Below are positions 1 through 12,208 of a stretch of DNA of 64,000 bases, in pieces. The stretch's first letter is position 1. Every line of letters starts with the position of its first letter. The position numbers and the translations under genes are program-made. Below the pieces are notes generated by a model. The model saw nothing but the letters and a program-made list of their open reading frames with translations. It did no database searches and was not told the DNA's origin. Origin of the DNA: Setaria digitata (lineage: Eukaryota; Nematoda; Chromadorea; Rhabditida; Setariidae); NCBI GenBank assembly GCA_003640385.1, contig RCAB01000059.1, positions 124,001-188,000 of the forward strand, given 5' to 3'.

Positions 1-2240
1 CATATCTAATTATTAAAGTTAAAACAAATTTTGACCATTTTCCAGTTTGGATGCTTGAATTGCGACAAATTTATAAAGCAGCTCTAGATTTTTAAAATTT
101 CCAAATTGATTAGCATCTGACTCCTAAATATTAGTTGTTAGCAGTTTAGTTTACCCATCCTGGATCCTTATCCTATATTAGTAGCGAGGACTACTAAAAA
201 GTCTAACATATAGAATATTATTTTTGTAATAAACTTTTTAGAGAAGCCAGCAGAAACAACGAAATTAATTTATTTGTAAATTGGAATAGTCGCAACTGAT
301 ATTTACTTGGTCATAGAACACTTGAAACCTTTGCTAATATCAGGACACAAAACTGTTGTTTTGTATGGCACACTCTGAATATACCGTTCCAGCTGAATCT
401 CTTCCTTCCTACAAAACGAAATTTAAGGGAAGGATTATTTAACTAAGTAATCTTCCTAATTTAAACTCAGTAGCTCCAGACATTGAAGAGTTTCGTGTTA
501 TCACGTGCTACTATCATAACATGTTGCATTAGGCGGTTGAAGTCAAATCAGTTTTCTACTTCCATAAATTACAAAAAAAAACCTCAAAATTCTATGACTT
601 CAGAAAGAAATTTGCAGAGCATCTTATACAGAAGTTGCTAGAATATACAAGATTATGTAAATTAAATAAATTCACTATGATTTCTTTTCTGCGATTTTCG
701 ATTTCAAAACTGCTGCTGAGTTGATATATTTCAACTGCCTAATATAGAAGTGCTAGATTTCCAGCAGAGTCTGGCTAATTTATTAGAGGCAATTCAAATA
801 TTAATAAGGATAGTTTTTTGAAATTCGGAAATAGCAAAAATGAATTCACAACAAATTTAAATAATGTAAATTTGCATACTCATCCATTTCGCAATCCATC
901 TCTCTATTTTGTTTTTATTGTTGTTTGAGTATGAAAAAAGTGGATATGCTGAAATTTACCCAAAACTTCATTCATTTTTTTTTAAATAAATTCTGCAATA
1001 AATCCCGAGAAAATGATCTCGGTGCAAATTCGCAAATTAATTTCTTAAGTCTTCCAAACAAATCTAAATGAACTCCTTCCCAAGTAAATTCAAGCGCTAC
1101 AAATCAGAAATGCTATTAAATTAAATGGATCAAAGATTTTTCAATGATTTTCCAGACATAAGTAGATTAGTAAACTCGTATAAATTAACGTACTCGACAG
1201 GTACCATGCAGACGTTGTCCTCCGTCGAGACACCACAATAAACAAGTTTTGTGAAACTTGCTATAGCAATTAACGATAAAGTGGATAAGTAATGCATAAC
1301 CCTATTAACTGAAAATGTAAAGTATTGGTTAATAAAGCTCGAAAAGTTCCAGTATCGATCAAATAAATTATCGAATTTTAAGAAGTAAACTTTTGACAAC
1401 AATTTTCCCAGTTAAAACTAACTCAAATTCAGTTTAATTAATTCAGAGGACAATAAATTCGTTTTGGCTTAGTTGGCACCACCAAAATATTGGAATAACA
1501 CATAACTGAATCTCTCACCGCTGTCTTTATTAAAAATAAGGATTAATTATATACTTCAATAAAACAATTAATACCACTGTTTTTTAAATAAAGTTACAGT
1601 AAAGTCGAACTCTGGAATATTCGAAGTTAAATTTAATAATTGGCGGCTGAAAAGTAGAACTGTAAAACAATATTCTTTCAATGTGAGTCGACTAAAACAA
1701 TAAAAGAAAAATAAAATAGGTCACTGAAAAGCTTATGGCCACAGTTGGAAATGCTCGGATAAGGTAAAGGGAAAGTGCCGTCTTAGAAGAACATTTTCCT
1801 TTTCCAAAGATATTTCTTCCAAGAGAGTGGAACAAAGTGCATGAAACTACAAAATTAATTACAATAAAATTGAAATAAAATTCAATCGATCACATACGTA
1901 CAGTCAACATCGATGCAACCGAGAAGTCAAAGACACACAATTTGTTGTTGTGAGGAGAGGAAAGATGGAAATAGTTGTAGTGAGACAGAAATTAATCTCT
2001 CATTAAATCATTATCTTTTCTATTATTTGCTTCCTCAATGGTCAATCTTAATGCCAAATTCAACTTGAAATTCGGAAACAATTTTTCATTTTGGACAACT
2101 AAAGTGAAATCCATTAAAGAAAAAACTGAATAATTGAAAAAATTCCGAAAGTGTTGAAAGAAGTTTGTAAGTCTGAGACATTTGAAACATTGGGAGAAAA
2201 AGGAAATGAAAAACTGTCCATCACTGAAAAGGAATTAGTA
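1..2240. other. gene-free stretch, left edge
   Basis: AT-rich sequence with many short frames but no pair of exon-like segments in matching phase on either strand. I see no recognisable protein motif, RNA gene or repeat. It may be intergenic or part of an intron of a gene that starts outside the window. Confidence 0.5.
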
Positions 2241-2310
2241 AATGGAGGAATTAATAAACTCGACGAAGTTCACTTCAGTTTCTGTTCTAACAGAATTTCA
2301 TTTCTCCATA

Positions 2311-3900
2311 ATGTCCAATGCAAATGGAAGCAAGCCATTTTGCAGATTCAGTCCTCCAGAAGAAAATGAATGTTTTATTTGCAATGATCAAGTTACGATT
2401 TTACGAAGGGTCAGTTTCTTATACAATACTTTGTTGGAAGCTACACATCACTTCAGCAATTACTCAACAGTAAAGAAAAAGAAAAATATAACATTCTGTT
2501 CATCCACTTTAATTAGTTGTTTGATGCCACACAGCAATGACACAGATAGATGTCCAATGAATGAAACAAGCTCCAGCACTGATAAATAGTTTCAAGAAAT
2601 AGAAAGCCTAAGTGATACCGCTGAATTACTAGTTCAAATTCGAGTTACGAATGCAATATTAGTAACTGGAATTGGTGTCTAAGGAAGAGCAACGACATCA
2701 TCTAACAAACTGTTATTTCTGCCTCTTCGTCTGCTTTTAAAAAGGTCTTAAATCTTTGTACCGTATTTGACAGTGAGTCTAGTCCTAAATTGGTCTTTAA
2801 CCTTTTCCAGTGGCTCTTTTCAGCTTTTATAAGACTTAGGCATCACAGAGAGTAGCTTTATACAATGCATGCTATTAATATTGCAGTGTACAACCAAAGT
2901 TCTTTTATTCCACTCTCTATGACCTAACATTTCTTCCATTTCATTTGTACACTGTAGTAGTAACGATTTAGCAGATTCAACTGCCACAGTTGAACGATAT
3001 GAGGAAATGATAAGTTATCAGTTTGCAAACGACTATCACTGTCAGATTGCTAAATGAAATTCCCATAGTTCATGCTATTGCCGTCTGTTGAGAAAACTAT
3101 TCGACCATGTGAAAGGAGTCGATTCACAGGAAAAAAATAGTTCAAATTAAAAATGCCAGATGTGAAATGAGTGGTCACAAACAAAGAACTTAAAGAACAA
3201 ATCAGTGTCACAAAAGGGATCGAAATGGCTTCTCCCACATTCACTGAAACAACTCCAACTTGGCCTCATCATCATCCCAAATGAGGTGCCTTTATGGCTT
3301 CCTAAGTCAAATATATAGACAGATGTCGTGTGGGCAAAAATCCTCCCCACACTAAAAGTCAGAGAAGATCAAGCATTGCAGATTTTAATTCGAGTGTGCA
3401 GAGACTGTATCACTTGTAAAAAAAGGTGAATGGGGATCTTGGTAGTTGTAGCAATTGCCTTGTGCCAGTAGCCAATTCAATGAACATACTGTCGGGAACA
3501 GAGATGATCGGCCTTTTATTTGAAAATTAAACTCGATGAGTAACGATGCGAAAATTGATCGAATTTGATCGTGATGAAATTCGTCGTCTTTATCAACTCT
3601 GAACTGTTCCAAATCGTTCATCGTTCATCGAAGCAATTCCTTCCATGATGTTGGAGAATGGACATTTGTTTCACATCTGATATCATCACTGACCATCTGC
3701 TCGATTTTGATTTGGAAATCAGAAGCTCTCTGATGGATTCGTCGATGAAATTTAATACATAAGAAGCATGGAACTATTTGAAAATGCTCCACTCTTTCTG
3801 ATTTTGCTTTGAGCATCAGAAATGAGAAACTATTGGGAAGAGTTTTTCTAGTTTGAAGCATCAAAGGAAAGATCAATACAATTTCGCCTAATATTCATCA
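2311..3900 (+). pseudogene. decayed nuclear hormone receptor gene
   Basis: An exon-like start at 2311-2391 encodes 27 residues ending in CFICNDQ just before a GT. This resembles the first zinc-finger C-x2-C of a nuclear receptor. At about 2700-2750 a frame reads VISASSSAFKKVL, like the P-box region with cysteines changed to serine or alanine. At 3014-3130 one frame reads YQFANDYHCQIAK, a TGA stop, then SCYCRLLRKLFDHVKGVDS. This is close to the second finger pattern Y-x-C...C-x-I-x-K...C-x2-C-R-x2-K-C, with cysteines missing. From about 3550 to 3900 one frame carries ligand-domain-like pieces (FDRDEIRRLYQL, SMELFENAPLFLILL, EMRNYWEEFF) broken by at least six stops. Lost zinc ligands and repeated stops argue for a dead gene. 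Nuclear receptors are very numerous in nematodes, so a decayed copy is expected. The fragments could instead be chance similarity; the second-finger match is the strongest part. Confidence 0.5.
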
Positions 3901-4791
3901 GTTAAAGTAATATATGTTAGAAATACGAAATTTAGGTTTGAATTCAACAATTTATTTTTGTCGTATAGTTGAATGAATGAATTACGAATGAGTGGAACAA
4001 TTGACAAATTTAATTAAAAATCACTTAAATCCCCCCGAGATTCCAGACATTAAAATCAAGTATGGAAATGAATATTCCAATTGATGAGAAGTGCGTAAAT
4101 CAAAGCACAAATCAAGAGCGAACAATAATGAAAGCCGTTCGAAAACTCGAACCCGGGAAAATATGAAAACTGGGACATGTGTTTGGCAAATTTCTCCACA
4201 GTTATTTTTAAAACCTGTTCAAATTACGAAACAATTTTTCCTTAAACAAAAAGGTAAAAACATAACTTACAGCTCATCCAAAGAAAAAGAAAGTTAAAAG
4301 ATCTTTATGGTACCAAACAAACTTGAAAATGTTATGAAGTGCAATCCTTATTTAATCGCATTCTTTATCACGAACCATCATATTCACCTAACAATTTGCA
4401 CAGAAGAATTGATCGACAATTTGCCTGAACCTTTAGCCGATTTAAGAATCAGTAATCTCAATTCATTCATTTACTACCAGCAAGTTAATTGCTTAAGAAT
4501 GGATTTGTTCAAGTGATTACAACAATACAGTAACCAGCGAATTTTTCTGATTTTTAATATCTTTTTTTTCCAAATGCTGTGTAACCATTTAATATATATA
4601 GTGCAGCCTCATAATAAGAGGCTATAAAGAGCTTCTGTTTCAATAAAATTGTTAGATGATATTTGAAGAATGATTTTTGACAATAAATGACAATTTTAAA
4701 CCACATAATCTTTTCTCCGTCGTTCCTTACTTTCACCTTCCAAATTTTATCATCAACACCTGGTATAATACGTTATTTCATTTCTTTTCTT

Positions 4792-4831
<40 letters not shown>

Positions 4832-5299
4832 AAGATATATATATATCCGCTACTCTATTTTTAAATTATTAAATTATCACAAAACACAAGTCAAGATTCG
4901 CATAATGTGGAAAGCTTGTCTTTAATCCAGTTTTCAAGAGGCTTGCTAAAAATAATAATCCGAAAGAAAAAACAAATGAAATAGACAAACAATAAATAAT
5001 GATGTCTCAACAGCCGAAATACGTGACAAATTAAGGAAACTGTTTCATTGAATCCTCTTGAAAGATCGGATCAATTGGACAGGTAGTACTAGTTATCAAT
5101 CACTGAAAAATCTAACTTTTACAAATTAGCTTTTACTCACAGTAATAATTGTATACTGCAGTCTTGATTTATCTAACAAACCGATGTCATCATATTTAAA
5201 CTAAATATATATAAATTTTGTCTTAACAATTCACAGTGATATATTTCTTGCACCAAATAGTGTGCAATAAAAAAAAAAAAAAAAATGAAAGTTAGCTTT
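3901..5299. other. intergenic stretch with weak plus-strand frames
   Basis: Two short plus-strand frames at 4091-4297 and 4307-4516 have no recognisable domain and no clear splice partners. They might be further debris of the decayed receptor gene, but I cannot show it. The stretch also holds the TA palindrome at 4788-4834. The 3' end of alpha-catulin on the minus strand comes in at 5300. Confidence 0.4.
4788..4834. repeat. (TA)n palindrome
   Basis: A run of alternating TA is flanked by matching arms TCTTTTTCATATA on the left and TATATGAAAAAGA on the right, so the whole segment can fold as one hairpin. This looks like a simple-sequence expansion inside a short inverted repeat. Confidence 0.8.
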
Positions 5300-8200
5300 T
5301 TAATCATCTCCTCCAGTTGTAGCTGACCCTTGATGCATCATAAAACTACAGCTCTCTTTAAGCATATATCTAGAACAAACCTGAACTACAGGTGCTTGTG
5401 CGGTACGTCGAACAGAAGGAGTTCGTCGCCACAGCGTAGATTCTCTGCTACTACGCTGAGTGTATTCACCGTCAGCAAGTACTTGTCGTGGAACAGACGA
5501 ACCATGGAATTCAATTTCAAACTGAAAAATTTCTTTCTTATTCAAAAAAAAAAAAAAAATTTTGGGAAAACTGGAAAGGCACTGAAATAATTATTAGAGG
5601 AGAAAACAGGAATGACATTAATTACTGGTGAAAATGGAAATGATAATTACTTTGGTTGCACAAACAAAGCAAGCAGTAACAAGTTTAGCAATTTCATTCA
5701 TCAGATTCTTCGTCTCCTGTATCACCGAATCAACCTATAAAACAATTTTCAAAAGTAAATTACAAAAAATGACAGGAATACTGGGGAAAAAAAAAATATT
5801 ATATCACGAGATAAAAGTAATTTCAGCTGATGTTTCCAAGCACGGTAAGTCGATCCACCAATACTCTAATTAGATGCTACAATTTGATATCCAACAGTTC
5901 AGAATTAAATGTTGAAAAAGTGCAAATCGAAAAGATAATGAAGGCTTGTGGAAAACAATCAGAATTTAACAGTTTTGGAGATGTATCTAATACGATTAAT
6001 TGCAAACAGTTATACAAAATATATAACCTACTTTGGAAAATGTAGCTGGTTTACCGACTGTTGGACTTTTAACAAGTACTTGTAACTGCTGACAGTGGAT
6101 GGGTATCTTTTCCAAAATTGTTGATAAATCGTTCTTTTCCGCACTCCCAGGCACCTGCATTATGAATTTAATTGATTTGAAGTATTGCCGACTGCTCAAA
6201 ATATTGCTATATTCCCACCAACGCTGTTGCCGCATTAATCTTTAAATCTTTAAAAAGGAACCTCATAGGAGAACTCTCGAACTGTTTTATACATCTTATT
6301 GGCTTGCTCTGCGAAAAATTCTGCTTGTGTGAAAAGATCGTGCGTTGTTTTCAGCGGTCCATCACCTCTCGTGAAAAGATACATGTTATAGGCCATAGAA
6401 GACATAGCTTTAGCTCTTTTGACAATATCATTTTCTGCGTATTCATCCCATTTTTCCGCTTCCGCATCAACTTCCGATGTGAGAAGTTTCATCTCTAAGC
6501 CAACTTTTGCTATCTTCTGCTGATCCTACAGACAATTAGAATTTGAACTCTGAATTTCCCCGAAATAATTTTTCCACTTAACTACCTTTATTCTATTTCC
6601 ATTAACTATGGACAAATAAATTTCATCGAACTGCTAGTTATCCAGAACAGAGTAGTGCTGATATAATGTTGCCTGAAGCTATTAATGAGTCAGGTGCACT
6701 TTCAGGGAATCCGATTCAGAAAAGCTTTTCTCTTCTCCAGTCCTACGAGAGATTACCTTGGAAGTAATCTCTCTATCATAATTCAGCAGTGACTGACTCT
6801 CACTAACAGAGAAGTTTCATTTATCCTGATTACTGAAACTTACTTCTACATCAAGAGTTATCGGTTTCGTTGGTTTTTGCGTTGTGCCATGCTTCTGAAA
6901 GTAATCACGTGTAAAAGAGAAGCAGAGAAGCGTATGAGTTACTTGAAGTAACGACAACTCGAAAAGTAGCAGCAACGTCTTATATTAGTTACAATAATAT
7001 CTTGTTCAAGTGGTTACGGTTGACCAAAACGAACTTTTCATATAGCTACGACTCTCACAATGTAGATTGATGTTTACTGTCTTACTAATTACTGCAGGAG
7101 AGCATCATTTCAGCAACCTGCTTGTTATTGCTCAGTGACAAATAGTTATTTGTATTTTCCCACATTTGATACCAATTCATAATAATAATCCAGTAATCTG
7201 ATTAATATGAATGCCGAAATAGATCGACTAAAAACACCGTCTATTCTCTAACATTTATCTAGTTCTATTTATAGGGAACTTCTTTTTTTTTTTTATCCAA
7301 TTCACATCACTTGTTTTCAGGTCAAGTTTAATAGTTTTTTCTCTAATCGGGAAGTGAATTTTTCTGAAGAAAACATAACTTTTATTCCAGTATTTCTTTC
7401 TGTATTTGTCATTTCTACATGCGTCAAGTAAATAACACATACGGTAATCTAAATGAAGCAAGATGATAGGTTTTGCTAGATTACAGCTCCAGAAGGAGAA
7501 TCGTAAAAACTCCGCTGCAAAAGATCACAGTTGTTCGGTTTCTGGATGTAACATTCTTCTAAACGTCATACAGATATGTTTCAGGCATGCAAAACAATAA
7601 TAATTATTGAAAATTGGTATGTCAGCAACATCGCAATAACTTTTCCGAAGTTCTTTAAAAATGAAGAATCTGGTAAGTGATGAAGTTTGATGCACCAACA
7701 TTTGTACTACAAAACAAGCATAAAGCTGCATGCAAATCACTTCACAACACTAAGTAACAAGTGACTTATTTTAACCTGGAGGGTCAAGGTGGTTCAGCCT
7801 AGCCAAGAGGAGCTTCCTTAAAATTCAATCACTGAGAGCATTCAAATCTCGCATTAGATAGCTCTTTTCAGTGAAATGGATTAATTATATAAAACATGAG
7901 AGTATGACTATTCCTGACGAAGAAAATAAAAATTCTGAATATAGAAACTAAAAATCTGAAAGCATAATAATTTCGTGAAAACAATATTTCATGCAAATAA
8001 ATTTTAAAATACGACCGTTAACTACAGAAAAACATTGGACAGTAATAGAAAAGGACTTGACGTAAATTAAAAATAACTATATTTAAAAAAAAAAAAAAAA
8101 AAAGGGAAAAAGAAAATTAAAAAAGAGCAGGAAAGTAAGTGCCGATCATAACAAGAACAAGATGCAAATTCAATAAATAAGCAAAACAACAGATAATGTC

Positions 8201-11200
8201 ATCGGGAAACCGGGTTAAAATGCAATATCTATGATAAAATAGCCAAAAATTTTATATAGAGTCAAAATTTCGTTTTAATGTTTTGTAATGAGATCTAACA
8301 CTGCAAAATAAAATATAATATTTTCTAAAGCCTAAAATTTCAGTCCTGAAATATTATCTTTTTTTTTTTTTTTTTAAATGAAGAACACCTTTACATGATT
8401 AAGCATTACTTTATCTGGTGCTTAGGGAGTGGAGGTGGTGATGGACCTCGAATATGTATTTCATTCACTTTAACCTGCAAATCACTGCACTGAAAATTTC
8501 CGCTGGTAGTAGGAGGTTTATTTGTGTTTGATGCCGAAATATTCGACGAAATGCCACTATCTTCGATGGGTCGGTGAAACTTTTCCATGGGCTCTGATGA
8601 ATCTTTCAAATATCTGACACATGTCAAACTATTTGTGTTGAGTTGGTCTTCTGAGTATGAATGGAATAATGTGGCGCATTTCTGATAAGAAAGGTCAGAT
8701 GAATGATCAGACGTGAGTGATGGAGCGGCAGATAAAAGCGATGATAAACAGTCACTTCGGTGGCTGTCCATAATCGACTGACTTACCCCTGGCCTAGGTA
8801 GCGACATGTAAGCCTGTTTCTCTGCTGCTAAACGACCACTTGCAGCTGTATCCGTTTCTTTCGCCAATCTCGACAAATCATTAACACACTGTGCCCATGT
8901 GTCACAGAAAACTTCCACATTTTCTCGTGCTATACGTGAAGATGGATGTATACATAACGTGCGACCAGCCAATAATGTCTGGAAATAATACCCGATTTAA
9001 ACGTCTGAAGAGAAATTTTGTCATAAGGTACCTTGAATATGTGAGAAAATGGTAAAATCAGATAATAAAAACAGAACAATGTTATTATTTGAAAAAAAAG
9101 AAAATTGACTAGTGGAGCAAGAGATCGTAAATTCCGTTCAGCGTGGCCTGTAGCAACATGCAAACCGTCCGTTAACGATATATGATGCAACAATCGACAG
9201 ACCTAAATTAAAATGCATTAAGGAAAATAAAAAGTTGATATTGGTGGGAATAACTGTAAATGTACATATTTTGTCATTCGTAATGAATGTTTCAAGGCAA
9301 CAGATTGATTAGAAGAAATAAAGCAATTCCGATTGATTTAAAACTTACTTCTTGTATGTGTTCTGCATGTTCACGAAATTCTTCAAGAAATTTTTCAACG
9401 CCATCAATATCACCGGAAACAGAACATGCTTTTATGGATGACAGAATCACTTGATCTTCATTGGCACGTAATACTTCCGAAATCTGTAAAAGGAATAAGC
9501 AAATGCTATGTACACGACAACAAAATCAATAGAAATTTAGCACAATAGGATATTAATAAAATACTTACTTGTTCCATAGCTACAATTTGCAGTTGTTTCC
9601 TGAGGTCTTTCAGTCTTCGAGTTAGCCTCTCCACAGTTACTTCGATATTTTCATTTCTCAAAGGCTCATCAGCAACCTGAATTACTTGTTGTGCTCATAT
9701 CAATCAAAAGCATTTAAATAATATGAAGTGAAAGTAGGAAAAGGTCAGAAGTTGAATATTTAATAGAATACGGCCGTATACAAACATCTTTACTAAGGTT
9801 CCGTCACCCGGAATAGAAATATTCTGTATAACTCAATACCGTTCGATTGTTCAAATGAAAACAACTACAACTGTCGAGAATCGAGAATACATGTGAAAGT
9901 TAATCCTCAGGCATAAATATCACTTACGACATAGAAAATGACTTACATCAGGCTGTATAAGATTTGTCATTTCAAATCGACATTCCTCTAAAAAATCCAG
10001 AATCTGCTCACGATGATGATGAGGAGTGTAAGCTGAATCTGTAAAATCCTGAGTCATTTCACATAAAGAATCCAAAGCGCTTATTAATCGTTCCCTCGTA
10101 CCAGTTCCAACGTTACATGTCATTCGAACCATTTCCAGCATTTCCTGTAAAATATACTGCTATCAATATCTCCATATTAGACAAGAAACAAATAAATAAT
10201 AACTGGTAAGTTGAACAACACTATGAATAACAACTAGACCAAGGAAAATAGAACAGTTGTTGGTGTTAACACAAAAATCGTACTTAACTTAAAAAATATA
10301 TAGTTCGCTGTCAGAACTTAAAAACAGAAGATACCATTAACCGCCTAATAGCCGCATTAGCAGTTAGTTGCATTCCAATATCTAAAACTTCATCACTGGA
10401 TGATGATGATAAAAAATGTGATGCATCAAAATGCATTACACCATCAGAGACGCAAAGTGCGATCAATTGCAGGGCTAATCGCATCTGAAAATGAACGATA
10501 CCTATTTTCAGTAGCAATTGATATTGCATGAAACAAAAAACCTTAAATCTTCTTGATAACAATCCAATAACAAAATCGATAAATGAAAAAAATTTTGGAA
10601 AAAGACCTGTTGAAAAACTCCATTTCTACACTGCCGTGCACTATCGCTATCCGGATGCCTTAGGAGTGTTTTGTTTGAAGTTAGCAACAACATTGTCAAC
10701 CGCTCTAACATCGTACGCGCCACAGCCATTTGTCCACGACGTTTTTCACTTTTCAAATCATTCTGTCGATCGCCTGAACGATGTGCGAGATCGACCATAT
10801 CACCACCAAATTCTGTGAAAATTTTGACAAAATCAGTGAAATTTGTCGTATTTTCCAATTTCACCAGTGAATACGCTATCTGCAAAAAAAAAAAAAAAAA
10901 GGAATCAAAAAAGAGAAAGGAAAAAACCGCAGAAGCAACTTCCACTCCTTTAAATAATAAACGAAAGCTTCAATATCCTGGAAATGCACTGCAATGTTTC
11001 ATACAACTTTAGAAGCAAGTTAAAACTTTTGCCTTATCTTCAGATCTGAGGATATGTTTGACAAGTACGCGATCGGCTAACAGCAAAACTCGTGTTACGG
11101 ATGTTAGAAGTTGTCGTGCAGCTCGTACAAGGATTGATTTATCAATAGCAGTACCCGAATCATCCGTTAAACAGCCGTTTAAATTTGCTATTGAAGCTCC

Positions 11201-12208
11201 TGCAACTTACCTGTTGTGGATTACTGCTACATATTGGGCAATAGCGAACACACCAGAAAGAATAATTCAAGTCTTTGATGATAAAATTAGAAGGATCTTT
11301 TTCCCAGAAACTATTTACAACTTATGTTTAAAAAAAAAAAAAACAAGATATAACTGATTAAATGAGCAGTTAATTATTTACTTTTTTAGTACTACCTGCA
11401 AGTCGAGCTTCATGGCAAGCGTCGTACATTTCAGGTTGCACATCTGGATTTTCATCGGCAATTGTTTCACCAACCACTACAAAACGTTCGATAGCTGCCC
11501 CTACTGCTGATCCTATCTAAAATGAAAATAAAAAAAAAAAATTTCTAAATAGAAACTAATAACTAAATTAACAAAAACCTTTTATTCAGTGATCAATCTA
11601 CACGTTCTCAAGAGCTTACTTTTAAAGCTGAACGAATAGCTTTTTCGGAGCGTTTTTTACCACTTGCCAAATAACCTTCCTTGAAATTCACGAGCGTTGT
11701 TATCTGCAAAAAAATCAGCTGTTTGGAAACATCAAAAAAGAAAAGCAGAAAAACAAAGAATTTAAAAAAAATGTAGTTAAAATGTTTTTTAAACCACATT
11801 TTTTTTACAAACAATAATAATGAAATGCATAGCAAAAATGATGTTTACTGAAACAAGTGTTTTCTTTCCATATTTATGGGATCTTCCGATTATTGAAGAT
11901 TTCTGGCTTGACGTGATTCCGTTACCAAAATATTATTTCATTTTATTTGTAAGTAAAGTTGCAAAACTAATGGCCTATTTGTTAATTAAATTTACTACTG
12001 TGCCAAATGGACACAAAGCAAATGAATCTATCTGCAATAAGAATGAAATATCGCATTAAAGTTGATTTAATTCGAAAATCTATTTTGCTTTTACCTGAGT
12101 AACAAGTGGCACCAAAGTTTGCTCCACTGATTTTGTTTTGATTTCGAGACTTTGTGGATCGAATGCATATGACGGATTTACTGTACCATTCGTTACCGTG
12201 CTACTCAT
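5300..12208 (-). CDS. ctn-1: alpha-catulin (vinculin/alpha-catenin family)
   Basis: Cytoplasmic scaffold of the vinculin/alpha-catenin superfamily. In C. elegans, CTN-1 links the dystrophin complex and positions SLO-1 potassium channels. Exons in transcription order: 12095-12208, 11620-11703, 11396-11516, 11027-11199, 10607-10879, 10335-10484, 9947-10144, 9569-9676, 9349-9483, 9110-9202, 8475-8978, 6262-6525, 6032-6154, 5651-5734 and 5300-5521, giving about 881 residues. The N-terminus (SLEIKTKSVEQTLVPLVTQ), RSGDRQNDLKSEKR, DFTDSAYTPHHHRE, IHPSSRIARENVEVF and YLFTRGDGPLKTTHDLF follow vertebrate alpha-catulin closely. The LFTRG-GPLKT segment is more catulin-like than alpha-catenin-like. It is longer than the roughly 730-residue vertebrate protein because of a Ser-rich insert in exon 11 and an Arg-rich tail. 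Exon 11 stays open past its donor to a stop at about 8406, which would make a short isoform. The end of exon 4 could also be a GC donor six bases upstream in the transcript. The last exon is drawn reading straight to the TAA. Confidence 0.93.
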
